From assembly GCA_002329255.1 (NCBI GenBank), contig DCTL01000008.1, positions 7,805 through 15,839 on the forward strand: 8,035 nucleotides of DNA, read 5' to 3'. A model generated the notes under the pieces. That model was not told where the DNA came from, made no database searches, and saw nothing but the letters and a program-made list of their open reading frames with translations. The position numbers and the translations under genes are program-made. Shown here piece by piece: positions 1 through 6,588 of the stretch. Every line of letters begins with the position of its first letter. Within the stretch, counting starts at the first letter, position 1. Source of the stretch: Patescibacteria group bacterium UBA1441 (GTDB taxonomy: Bacteria; Patescibacteriota; Minisyncoccia; Minisyncoccales; UBA1441).

Positions 1-190
1 TGTTGATCCAGCCCGAGCAACTGTTCGAGAATTAAAGAATTTTCTGGCTGACAACCCAACCTTAGAAACAAAAGTTAAAACTGGTTCAGATCATCAATTT
101 TATTTCAGTGCCCAACCTTATCAAATTCAGACCATTAGCCAACTCTGCTTAGGACAATCCATCAAGCCAAAGATTCTTAACCGTGATTGA
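1..190 (+). CDS. murI: Glutamate racemase, C-terminal end (partial, 5' end outside window)
   Basis: Open frame entering from the left edge (first full codon at base 2), giving 62 residues and ending in TGA at 188-190. The tail fits the end of the Asp/Glu racemase family: a T-x-REL-x-x-FL helix (residues 7-15), then HQFYFSA (31-37) where racemases have a H/R-F-Y/F-TTG-like strand, then ISQLCLGQSI (45-54) like the closing 'IA..fLG..i' helix and last strand. MurI converts L-glutamate to D-glutamate in the cytoplasm for peptidoglycan. Context supports this, since the next gene, murD, consumes D-glutamate and overlaps this one by 8 bp. The catalytic cysteines lie upstream of the window, so the call rests on a short C-terminal resemblance plus context. 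No other family suggested itself. Confidence 0.6.
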   Translation, partial: VDPARATVRELKNFLADNPTLETKVKTGSDHQFYFSAQPYQIQTISQLCLGQSIKPKILNRD

Positions 191-1607
191 AAAATTTATT
201 GATAAAAAAATATTAATTCTGGGTCTGGGTCGAGAAGGAGAATCGACTTATCGCTTATTGCGTCGTTTTTGGCCAGAAAAGAATTTAGTTCTAGCTGATC
301 AGAATCAGCTTCATGATTTAAACGATTTTTGGTTAAAGGTTTCTCAAACCGACAAGAGGGTTGAATTTTTACTTGGACCGAACTACTTAAAGACAATAAA
401 TAACTATCAAGTGGTAATTCGATCACCCGGTATTTCTCTTTACCAGATTAAGGAAGCCGGAACAGTTGGTCCAGAAACACTAATTACTTCCCAAACCGAA
501 ATATTTTTAGAAAAAGCACGTCGTCAGATTATTGGCATTACCGGAACTAAGGGAAAAAGCACCACGGCTGCTTTAATCCATCATCTGCTTCAATTGAAGC
601 AGAAAGTTTTTCTGGTGGGTAACATGGGGCAGCCGTCTTTGGACAATTGGTCGATGACTGATCGCCCAGAGAATTTATTTGTCTATGAAATGTCATCTCA
701 TCAATTAGATGGCCTAAAAATCAGTCCCCATCAAGCTATTTTTCTGAATCTAATGCCCGATCATCTTGATTATTTCCCAGGACTAGATTTTTACTATCAA
801 GCGAAGGGAAATCTAGTTCTTCATCAAGAAGCGGACGATTTGCTAATTTATAATCAGCTGGATCCAAATGTTACTAAAGCTGCCTCTTTTTCTAAAGCGA
901 TTAAGAAACCCTATAGTCAATCAGCTAAGACTAATAGTGTTTGTTTCTGGGAGTCCGAGCAGCTTATTTATCAATCGGCAGAGGATAGTCAAATTGAAGT
1001 AATTCTGACCTGGAAAGAGGTCGCGGGTCTTCATCCAGCCATTAAACTGAATATGATACCAGCTGTTATTTTAGCTAAAATTTATCAGCTCAGTAATCAG
1101 CAGATTAAACAAGGGCTGGCAACTTTTAGACCGCCTGCTCACCGACTCGAATTGGTTGGTCAATGGCATGATATATCTTTTTACAACGATTCAGCCGCCA
1201 CCATCCCGGCCGCTACCATTTCCGCCCTTCGTTTAATTGACGAACCGGTTGATACTTTAATTGTTGGTGGTTCGGAGAAGGGGAGTGATTTTCGAGAATT
1301 AGCTCAAGAAATTTTGAAAACTGGAGTTTCAAATTTAATTGCTTTTCCGGTTACGGGTAAACAAATAATTAATTTAATCAAAGAAGAAGCTGAGCTTAAT
1401 AAGAAACCCCTTCCCCAAATTAGAGAGACGACGACTATGAAAGAGGCTATCGAGTGGGCCTTTCAGTTAACCGCTCCTCAAAAAGCTTGCTTACTTTCAC
1501 CAGCCTCGGCTAGTTTTAGCAATTTTAAGAATTATCAAGTTCGAGGAGATGCTTTTAGAGAATGGGCTCAAAAAATAGGGCAGCGTTATGATCAAAACAG
1601 CCGTTGA
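183..1607 (+). CDS. murD: UDP-N-acetylmuramoyl-L-alanine--glutamate ligase (MurD)
   Basis: Mur ligase of 474 aa, slightly longer than the usual ~440-450. It adds glutamate to UDP-MurNAc-L-Ala with ATP in the cytoplasm. The N-terminal Rossmann-like UDP domain starts at ILGLGREGEST (residues 12-22). The ATP loop is GITGTKGKST (118-127, with Lys where Asn is common in GTNGKS/T). EMSSHQLD (169-176) and NLMPDHLDYF (189-198) follow, with K208 in YYQAKG as the likely carbamylated lysine. The C-terminal domain has AHRLELVG (319-326), NDSAATIPAAT (335-345), VGGSEKGSDF (361-370) and SPASASFSNFKN (439-450). The lysine of the usual DSKATN box is replaced by alanine (A338). The GTG start at 183 gives the normal family N-terminus and overlaps the upstream gene by 8 bp; no Shine-Dalgarno is visible, so translational coupling is likely. 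The stop overlaps ftsW by 20 bp. Confidence 0.94.
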   Translation: MIEKFIDKKILILGLGREGESTYRLLRRFWPEKNLVLADQNQLHDLNDFWLKVSQTDKRVEFLLGPNYLKTINNYQVVIRSPGISLYQIKEAGTVGPETLITSQTEIFLEKARRQIIGITGTKGKSTTAALIHHLLQLKQKVFLVGNMGQPSLDNWSMTDRPENLFVYEMSSHQLDGLKISPHQAIFLNLMPDHLDYFPGLDFYYQAKGNLVLHQEADDLLIYNQLDPNVTKAASFSKAIKKPYSQSAKTNSVCFWESEQLIYQSAEDSQIEVILTWKEVAGLHPAIKLNMIPAVILAKIYQLSNQQIKQGLATFRPPAHRLELVGQWHDISFYNDSAATIPAATISALRLIDEPVDTLIVGGSEKGSDFRELAQEILKTGVSNLIAFPVTGKQIINLIKEEAELNKKPLPQIRETTTMKEAIEWAFQLTAPQKACLLSPASASFSNFKNYQVRGDAFREWAQKIGQRYDQNSR

Positions 1608-2688
1608 TCAAAATAATATTCGCTGGGGAGTGGCTATTATCGCTTTGATTCTTCTGGCGATCGGCCTTTTTTTCTTAACGACTACTTCTGCTCCCAGCGC
1701 TCTAACGCGTTTTGGAAATAGTTTTTACTATTTTAAAAAACAATTGATGCATGGCGTTTTACCAGGAATGATTTTAGGATTTATCGCTTACATGTTGCCT
1801 CTTGATCGATTCCGCAAAACAATTCCTTATCTATTTGGAGCTAATTTACTTTTGATGGTTTTGCTTTTAATCCCTTACTTTGGTCAAGTCTTCGGGGGTA
1901 GTCGACGTTGGCTACAAATTGGGTCTATTTCCTTTCAACCAGCAGAGTTGCTAAAAGTGGCTTTTATTCTTTATTTTGCTCATTTGGCAGCTACTTTTGC
2001 TTACAAAAAACAATACCGAAAGATATTCTTGATCTTCCTCGGATTAATGCTCACGATTGGAGTTTTGTTGATTCTGCAGCCGGACTTAAGCACTTTAGGA
2101 GTTATTGTAATTACCGGCTTCTCAATTTATATTGCCGTCGGAATGCCTTTTGGAAATATCTGCCTCTTGTTTTCCTTGGTTGGATTATCTTTTTGGTTGT
2201 TAACACGCTTTTCTGATTATCGATTAGCCCGACTGGAAACCTTTTTAAATCCTGGAGAATCATCTCTCGCGGCGGGGTATCAATTTAAACAAATGCTTTA
2301 TGCAATTGGCTCGGGTGGTTTAGCCGGATTGGGCCTGGGGTTGAGTCGGCAGAAGTTTGGATTCTTACCCCACTCCATAAGCGATTCAATCTTTGCTATA
2401 ATAGCTGAAGAGACAGGTTTTATTGGAGCAGTTATTCTAGTGACTCTTTTTGTGATACTAGGATGGTTGGGCATCCGCCTGGCTCTGAATCAGAAAGATC
2501 AATTTCGCCAGCTGGTTATTGTTGGTGTTACCGTTTGGATTGTGGCCCAGGCTTTTGTTCATATTGCGGCTAATGTTGGCTTAATGCCTCTGACTGGAAT
2601 GCCTTTACCTTTTATTAGCTATGGCGGATCAGCCTTAACCGCTCAGTTGATCGGATTAGGATTTTTATTAAATGCGTCGAAGAAATAA
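1588..2688 (+). CDS. ftsW: SEDS-family peptidoglycan glycosyltransferase FtsW
   Basis: Polytopic membrane protein of 366 aa with about ten hydrophobic segments (for example near residues 13-31, 54-70, 79-96, 145-184, 189-206, 279-298, 308-330). SEDS hallmarks are GGSRRWLQIG (103-112), QPAELLK (117-123, family QPSE), QPDLSTLG (164-171, family QPDLGT), a YQ..Q..AIGSGG..G.GLG block (231-251), and LPHSISDSIFAIIAEE (260-275), whose D266 aligns with the catalytic aspartate of SEDS polymerases. The end is PLTGMPLPFISYGGSAL (334-350). SEDS proteins polymerise lipid II with a class B PBP; RodA is the elongation paralogue. The place between murD and murG favours FtsW over RodA, although sequence alone does not separate them. 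An AGGG at 1577-1580, 7 bp before ATG, may be a weak ribosome-binding site inside murD. Confidence 0.92.
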   Translation: MIKTAVDQNNIRWGVAIIALILLAIGLFFLTTTSAPSALTRFGNSFYYFKKQLMHGVLPGMILGFIAYMLPLDRFRKTIPYLFGANLLLMVLLLIPYFGQVFGGSRRWLQIGSISFQPAELLKVAFILYFAHLAATFAYKKQYRKIFLIFLGLMLTIGVLLILQPDLSTLGVIVITGFSIYIAVGMPFGNICLLFSLVGLSFWLLTRFSDYRLARLETFLNPGESSLAAGYQFKQMLYAIGSGGLAGLGLGLSRQKFGFLPHSISDSIFAIIAEETGFIGAVILVTLFVILGWLGIRLALNQKDQFRQLVIVGVTVWIVAQAFVHIAANVGLMPLTGMPLPFISYGGSALTAQLIGLGFLLNASKK

Positions 2689-3808
2689 AAAGAAAAAATT
2701 TAAGATTGTTTTCACCGGCGGAGGAAGCGGGGGACATATCTTTCCGTTAGTCGCTATCATTCGCCAAATGAAAAAGATTGATCAAGATAATAGATTTGTC
2801 TATTATTATATTGGTCCACGAGACGCTTTAGCTCTGTCTTATCTTCCGAAAGAAGGGGTCAAGATGTTGACCACTCTGGGTGGAAAAATTAGGCGTTATT
2901 TTTCAATTTGGAATATTGTTGATATTTTTTTCCGCATTCCAGCTAGCTTTATTTTATCCTTTTTTTACCTTTTCTTTACTTCTCCCGACCTGGTGTTTAG
3001 TAAAGGCGGTTTTGGCTCTTTCCCAACTGTAGTTTGGAGCTTGTTGATGCAGATTCCGCTCTTTATTCATGAATCAGACATGGTGATGGGTAAAGCAAAT
3101 CGTTTTGGAGCCAGGTGGGCTCTTGAAGTGTTTACTTCATTCCCGTCATCCAAGGATAGTCAAAAACGATACATTAATGTTGGTAATCCCATCCGAACCA
3201 ATATTTTAGAAGGAGAAAAAGAGGTCAGTCGCAAGGCTTTAGGTATCTTGTCTAACAAACCAGTGATCTTGATTCTCGGTGGCTCACAGGGGGCACAACA
3301 GATTAATAGCGTTGTTTTAGAGGTTCTCCAACCATTATTGGAACAATTTGAGGTTATTCATCATTGCGGTCAGAAGCATTTTGATCAGATTCGGACAATG
3401 GCTAAAATTGCCGTTGATCAAAAATTCTGGCGGTCCTATCATCCTTATCCTTTTCTTGAAGAGTGGGAGACAATTAATGCTTATCAAGCCGCCGATTTAA
3501 TCATTGCTCGAGCCGGATCTGGAACTATTTTCGAAATTGCCGCTCTGGGCAAGCCGAGCATTATTATTCCCTTAGCTAATTCAGCTGCAAACCATCAAAT
3601 TAAAAATGCCTATGTTTTTCAAGATTATGGAGCACAGGTAATTGAAGAGAATAACTTTACTCCTCACTTTTTCTTAAAGTCAGTTCAAAATACTTTTAAC
3701 AATCCTGAAGCGATGAAGAGAAGGGGAGAGGCGGCTCGTAAATTTAGCCGCCCTCGATCCGCTCGAATCATCGCTGAATATTTAGTCAGTTATCTATTAT
3801 TAAAATGA
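2672..3808 (+). CDS. murG: UDP-GlcNAc:undecaprenyl-PP-MurNAc-pentapeptide GlcNAc transferase (MurG)
   Basis: GT28 (GT-B fold) enzyme of 378 aa that converts lipid I to lipid II at the inner face of the membrane. A very basic start (MRRRNKKKKFK) leads into the glycine-rich loop TGGGSGGHIFP (residues 15-25, with H22). SKGGFGSFP (110-118) and HESD (133-136, instead of the proteobacterial HEQN) follow. The second domain has GNPIR (171-175), ILGGSQGAQQIN (201-212), the UDP-GlcNAc-binding stretch AADLIIARAGSGTIFEIA (273-290, with E288) and NHQIKNA (307-313). Hydrophobic residues near 88-104 fit the membrane-contact patch. ATG at 2672 overlaps ftsW by 17 bp; an AGGA at 2658-2661 is a possible but distant ribosome-binding site. 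The gene ends in a 4-bp ATGA overlap with gltX. Confidence 0.95.
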   Translation: MRRRNKKKKFKIVFTGGGSGGHIFPLVAIIRQMKKIDQDNRFVYYYIGPRDALALSYLPKEGVKMLTTLGGKIRRYFSIWNIVDIFFRIPASFILSFFYLFFTSPDLVFSKGGFGSFPTVVWSLLMQIPLFIHESDMVMGKANRFGARWALEVFTSFPSSKDSQKRYINVGNPIRTNILEGEKEVSRKALGILSNKPVILILGGSQGAQQINSVVLEVLQPLLEQFEVIHHCGQKHFDQIRTMAKIAVDQKFWRSYHPYPFLEEWETINAYQAADLIIARAGSGTIFEIAALGKPSIIIPLANSAANHQIKNAYVFQDYGAQVIEENNFTPHFFLKSVQNTFNNPEAMKRRGEAARKFSRPRSARIIAEYLVSYLLLK

Positions 3809-5331
3809 TTGATCAGAAATTAGAATTATCAGCGCCTGATCGTCCTCGAGTAAGACTCGCTCCGTCGCCGACGGGGCCACTCCATATTGGCACTGCCCGC
3901 ACCGCTCTCTTTAATTACTTATTTGCTCGTCAAAATCGAGGGTCTTTTGTCCTTAGAGTTGAGGACACTGACCGTCAGCGATCGAAGAAAAAATGGGAAA
4001 AGGACATATTAGAGAACTTGGCTTGGCTAGGTTTAAACTGGGATGAAGGTCCCGATAAAGGTGGGCCTTTTGCTCCTTATCGCCAAAGCCAAAGAATTGA
4101 ATTGTATCGACCATACATCGAGCGTCTACTCAAAGAAGAAAAAGCTTATTATTGTTTTTGCACCAAAGAAGATCTAACTGCACAAAAAGAGTATCAAGCT
4201 AGTATCGGAGAGCCGCCTCGTTATACTGGTCACTGTCGCCAAATTGACCCCGAAGAGGCAAGTCAACGAGTGAAAAAAGGCGAACCGGCCGTTATTAGAT
4301 TAAAAACACCAACTGATCAAATAGTTTCTTTTAAGGATCAAATTTGTGGAAAAACTGATTTCAACACTTCTGAGCTGGGTGATTTTATTATTGCCAAGAA
4401 CTTAGATGAGCCTCTCTATAACCTAGCAGTGGTTATTGATGACTTTTTGATGAAGATCAGTCACGTTATTCGAGGAGCGGATCATATTTCCAATACCCCT
4501 AAGCAGATTTTAATTGCTAAAGCCCTAGATCTGCCTCAACCTGAGTACGCTCATTTGCCACTTGTTTTAAGTCCAAATCGTCGAAAATTGAGCAAGAGGG
4601 AAGAGGTGGTTGCTGTGAGCGACTATCGAAATCAGGGTTATCTGCCACAAGCACTAATGAACTTTATTATTTTACTCGGCTGGAATGAAGGAGCTGACCG
4701 AGAAATATATTCTTTAGAGGAATTAATTGATAGATTTACCTTAGAGAAAGTTCAGCGGTCAGGAGGCATTTTTGACTCTAAAAGATTAACTTGGATGAAT
4801 GGATATTATATCCGACAAGAATCACTACCGGTATTGACAAGGATGTGTATTCCTTACCTAATCAAGAACAACTATTTAGTAGAAGTTCCGAATGGCTCCA
4901 AAAAGTATCAAATTAAAGAGACCAAAGAAATTGTCTCTTTAGGCTACTTGGAAAAAATTATCGGTCTTTATCAGGAAAGATTAAAAGTTGTTTCTGAAAT
5001 TCCCGAGCTAGTCGATTATTTCTTCAAAAAAGAGCTTAAATATCAGCCAGAACTGTTAATTTGGAAGGATAAGGATAAAAAAGAGATCAAGAACGCCCTT
5101 AATCGCGCGATTAAGGGTCTTTCTAACCTGAAAAGGGACTGGAGCCTGGAAAAGATAAATGAAGCCCTTATTCAGGCTGCTGACGAGATAGGGGACCGGG
5201 GAACAATTCTCTGGCCAGTACGAGCAGCCCTAACTGGAAAAGAAAATTCAGCGAGTCCCTTTGATGTCGCCTATGTCTTGGGTGCCCAAAAAACTCTCGA
5301 GCGACTCGAGAAAGCTTCCAAACTTCTCTAA
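3805..5331 (+). CDS. gltX: Glutamyl-tRNA synthetase (class I)
   Basis: Full-length GluRS of 508 aa, charging tRNA with glutamate in the cytosol. Class I signatures are APSPTGPLHIGTAR (residues 19-32, HIGH-type box HIGT) and KLSKR (261-265, KMSKS-type box). EDTDR (53-57) is the GluRS family box. A possible zinc knuckle is formed by C117, C119 and C144. The ..GYLPQALMNFIILLGWNEG block (278-296) is typical of bacterial GluRS. The C-terminal helical anticodon-binding domain ends in WPVRAALTGKENSASP (470-485) and a LGAQKTLERLEKA helix. Whether it is discriminating, or also makes Glu-tRNA(Gln) for an amidotransferase, cannot be told here; no gatCAB is in view. The ATG overlaps the murG stop (ATGA), so it is probably translated from the cell-wall transcript. 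It contains a perfect 22-bp palindrome at 5096-5117. Confidence 0.96.
   Translation: MIDQKLELSAPDRPRVRLAPSPTGPLHIGTARTALFNYLFARQNRGSFVLRVEDTDRQRSKKKWEKDILENLAWLGLNWDEGPDKGGPFAPYRQSQRIELYRPYIERLLKEEKAYYCFCTKEDLTAQKEYQASIGEPPRYTGHCRQIDPEEASQRVKKGEPAVIRLKTPTDQIVSFKDQICGKTDFNTSELGDFIIAKNLDEPLYNLAVVIDDFLMKISHVIRGADHISNTPKQILIAKALDLPQPEYAHLPLVLSPNRRKLSKREEVVAVSDYRNQGYLPQALMNFIILLGWNEGADREIYSLEELIDRFTLEKVQRSGGIFDSKRLTWMNGYYIRQESLPVLTRMCIPYLIKNNYLVEVPNGSKKYQIKETKEIVSLGYLEKIIGLYQERLKVVSEIPELVDYFFKKELKYQPELLIWKDKDKKEIKNALNRAIKGLSNLKRDWSLEKINEALIQAADEIGDRGTILWPVRAALTGKENSASPFDVAYVLGAQKTLERLEKASKLL
5096..5117. repeat. Perfect 22-bp palindrome inside gltX
   Basis: Arms CCCTTAATCGC and GCGATTAAGGG are exact reverse complements with no spacer between them. 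The site lies in the anticodon-binding domain of gltX, coding for LNRAIKG. At equal base use about 0.002 such sites are expected in 8 kb. No T-run follows, so it is not an intrinsic terminator. A protein-binding site or an RNA hairpin is possible; no function is shown. Confidence 0.6.
5295..5311. repeat. Short stem-loop at the 3' end of gltX
   Basis: TCTCGAG and CTCGAGA pair perfectly (7 bp) around a CGA loop, ending 20 bases before the end of the gltX stop codon. No T-tract follows directly. It could be a 3'-end mRNA hairpin, or simply the result of the Leu-Glu-Arg-Leu-Glu coding repeat here. Confidence 0.3.
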
Positions 5332-5338
5332 TGTCTAG

Positions 5339-5366
5339 CTGAGAGATTTCTCGGAATTTATTGTTT
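5339..5366 (+). terminator. Weak intrinsic-terminator-like hairpin after gltX
   Basis: CTGAGA (5339-5344) can pair with TCTCGG (5349-5354), one pair being G-T, around a GATT loop. An imperfect T-rich stretch follows (5357-5366, broken by A and G). It lies 8 bp after the gltX stop and before the promoter of the next gene, which is the right place to end the murI-gltX transcript. The short stem and poor T-tract keep confidence low. Confidence 0.3.
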
Positions 5367-5393
5367 GACAAAATTGAACGAGGGAAGTAATCT
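5365..5393 (+). promoter_or_regulatory. Sigma-70-type promoter P1 for the xer gene
   Basis: A perfect TTGACA -35 box (5365-5370), a 17-bp spacer and a TAATCT -10 box (5388-5393, keeping the key T, A and final T of TATAAT). Transcription would start near 5400 and run through the dif-like site into the recombinase gene, leaving a leader of about 40 nt. Confidence 0.5.
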
Positions 5394-5420
5394 GTCAGTA
5401 AAGATTAAAGTTCGCATAAT
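5392..5420 (+). promoter_or_regulatory. Alternative promoter P2 with its -10 inside the dif-like site
   Basis: CTGTCA (5392-5397, 4 of 6 to TTGACA), a 17-bp spacer and CATAAT (5415-5420, 5 of 6 to TATAAT). The -10 box covers the end of the left dif arm and the first base of its centre. The start would fall near 5427, giving a leader of about 15 nt, similar to that predicted for rpmA. Recombinase bound at the arm would cover this promoter. Confidence 0.35.
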
Positions 5421-5436
5421 GTAGATTAACCGAACT
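5409..5436. other. dif: dif-like Xer recombination site (28 bp)
   Basis: Left arm AGTTCGCATAA (5409-5419), centre TGTAGA (5420-5425), right arm TTAACCGAACT (5426-5436). The two 11-bp arms are inverted copies of each other at 9 of 11 positions, with AGTTCG and CGAACT as exact outer arms. Against E. coli dif as I remember it (arms GGTGCGCATAA and TTATGTTAAAT, centre TGTATA), the left arm matches 9/11, the centre 5/6 and the right arm 6/11, for 20/28 in total. The reverse orientation scores about the same, so which arm is XerC-like or XerD-like is unclear. The 11-6-11 layout is that of chromosome-dimer resolution sites acted on by Xer recombinases. A Xer-type recombinase gene starts 5 bp downstream, which strongly supports the call. 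No second copy was seen in the window. Confidence 0.78.
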
Positions 5437-5441
5437 AAGAT

Positions 5442-6419
5442 ATGCAAGAAAGTTCTAAAACCATTATTGAACACGTTCCAGACTTTTTAGACTGGATTGA
5501 CGTTGAAAAGGGTTTGTCAAACAAGACTCAGGAAAATTATGATCGCTTTCTGAAAAAATTTATTCAATGGTTAATAGATAATAATCTACAAAACCTAAAA
5601 CCCCATCAGATTGACTCTGATCATATTTGGAAATATCGAGTCTTCTTGGCTCGCGCTAGCAGCAACCAGAATAAACAACCTCTAAAAAAAACCACTCAGA
5701 ACTATTATCTCATTGCTTTACGGTCTCTGTTTAATTTTTTCGCGGCTCGAGATATTAAATCTCTCCCGGCGGAAAAAGTTGAGCTAGCTAAGCAAAAAAA
5801 AGAAAAGAAAGTTAATTTCCTAAAGTTGGAACAAGTAGCTAAGTTGCTTCAAGCTCCTAACACTAGCACCTTTATTGGCCTCCGGGATCGAACAATAATG
5901 GAAGTGTTTTTTTCAACCGGTTTGAGAATTAGTGAATTAGTCGCTTTAGATCGTCAACAGTTTAAAGACAGTCAATTAAATGAAGCAATTGAATTGAGCA
6001 TTGTCGGCAAAGGCAGCTATCCTCGAACAGTCTATCTGTCTCAACGATCTGTTCGGTGGTTAAAGCGATATCTAGAATCTCGAGATCGGTTGGCTGGTCC
6101 GGGAGACCACGACTCTCCCCTCTTTCTTAACTTTAGATCTCCTAAAAAAACTAGTAAACGCCTAAGTGCTCGCTCAATCGAACAGATTATTAAAAAATAT
6201 GCCTTAATGGTTGGCCTGCCCGCCAGCACTACACCTCATACTTTAAGGCATTCTTTTGCTACTGATTTGCTTAATCAAGGAGCAGATTTAAGAACCGTTC
6301 AAGAGTTTTTGGGACACCAAAATATATCGACTACTCAAATTTATACTCACGTTACTAATAAGCGCTTACGTGATCTACATCGCCGTTTTCACGGAGGAGC
6401 TAAAATCAGCGATCAGTAG
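5442..6419 (+). CDS. xerC/D-like: XerC/XerD-type tyrosine recombinase
   Basis: Protein of 325 aa, close to the ~300 of XerC/XerD and slightly longer. The N-terminal SAM-like core-binding domain (about residues 10-105) includes LSNKTQENYDRFLKKFIQWL. The catalytic domain has the complete set of active-site residues: R162 in TGLRISEL, K190 in IVGKGS, H266 and R269 in HTLRHSFATDLL, H292 in LGH and the nucleophile Y301 in QIYTHV. The tail LRDLHRRFHGG resembles Xer C-termini. Xer proteins resolve chromosome dimers at dif during division, controlled by FtsK. The adjacent dif-like site, the compact Xer size and the absence of phage or transposon genes favour a housekeeping Xer over a mobile integrase. 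Whether it works alone (as XerS or XerH do) or with a partner elsewhere cannot be told here. ATG 5442 has no clear ribosome-binding site. The 3' end overlaps the opposing small gene by 14 bp. Confidence 0.94.
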   Translation: MQESSKTIIEHVPDFLDWIDVEKGLSNKTQENYDRFLKKFIQWLIDNNLQNLKPHQIDSDHIWKYRVFLARASSNQNKQPLKKTTQNYYLIALRSLFNFFAARDIKSLPAEKVELAKQKKEKKVNFLKLEQVAKLLQAPNTSTFIGLRDRTIMEVFFSTGLRISELVALDRQQFKDSQLNEAIELSIVGKGSYPRTVYLSQRSVRWLKRYLESRDRLAGPGDHDSPLFLNFRSPKKTSKRLSARSIEQIIKKYALMVGLPASTTPHTLRHSFATDLLNQGADLRTVQEFLGHQNISTTQIYTHVTNKRLRDLHRRFHGGAKISDQ

Positions 6420-6588
6420 ATTGAAACCCCTCGATTAGTTCTAAGGATTCTTGCTTCTGATAACAGGCCGTTAAATAGCCTAATCCAAAAGATAAAACAA
6501 ACAGAAGAAAGATTAAAACACCGATCTTGAGCTTATCATAATCAAATTTAATCTTGGTTGAAAATGAAAATCGATTTTCTTCTATCAT
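6406..6588 (-). CDS. Small membrane protein or micro-lipoprotein of unknown function
   Basis: A 60-aa reading frame that I do not recognise. It has a charged N-terminus (residues 1-21, with K12, K14, K19, K21), one strongly hydrophobic segment (about 22-41, IGVLIFLLFVLSFGLGYLTA) and a short polar tail. L39-T40-A41-C42 fits a lipobox, so it may be a signal-peptidase II lipoprotein with a 19-residue mature part; a single-pass membrane protein is equally possible. It fills the space between xer and the rpmA promoter and overlaps the xer 3' end by 14 bp tail to tail. No Shine-Dalgarno is seen before the ATG, and only a weak promoter (TATAGT on the minus strand, complement of 6618-6623) overlaps the rpmA promoter. 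A real gene is likely from the clean signal/TM layout, but chance is not excluded. Confidence 0.5.
   Translation of the reverse strand: MIEENRFSFSTKIKFDYDKLKIGVLIFLLFVLSFGLGYLTACYQKQESLELIEGFQSTDR

Noticed and set aside
196..426. Leftward open frame of 76 codons within murD
   Set aside because: It lies wholly antisense to a well-matched MurD domain and shows no recognisable motif.
1908..2216. Second + frame of 102 codons inside ftsW
   Set aside because: It shares DNA with conserved SEDS motifs and its translation looks like a frame-shifted membrane protein with no family signature.
1600..3423. 14-bp direct repeat GCCGTTGATCAAAA at 1600-1613 and 3410-3423
   Set aside because: Both copies encode A-V-D-Q in unrelated proteins, and one such pair in 8 kb is not very unlikely by chance.
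5168..5371. Leftward open frame across the end of gltX
   Set aside because: It is antisense to conserved GluRS C-terminal codons and would read out through the xer promoter region; no domain is visible.
296..5622. Apparent excess of TGATCA (about nine copies) and CTCGAG
   Set aside because: Most copies are Asp-Gln codon pairs or CGA arginine codons, so codon preference explains them without a regulatory or restriction role.
6041..6229. Leftward open frame within xer
   Set aside because: It is antisense to the catalytic domain and arginine-rich in a way typical of reverse-strand reading.
5409..6419. Interpretation as a mobile element (integrase plus attachment site)
   Set aside because: No excisionase, phage, relaxase or cargo genes, no tRNA target and no second copy of the site are present; both flanks carry housekeeping genes. 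It is not excluded if a matching site lies outside the window.
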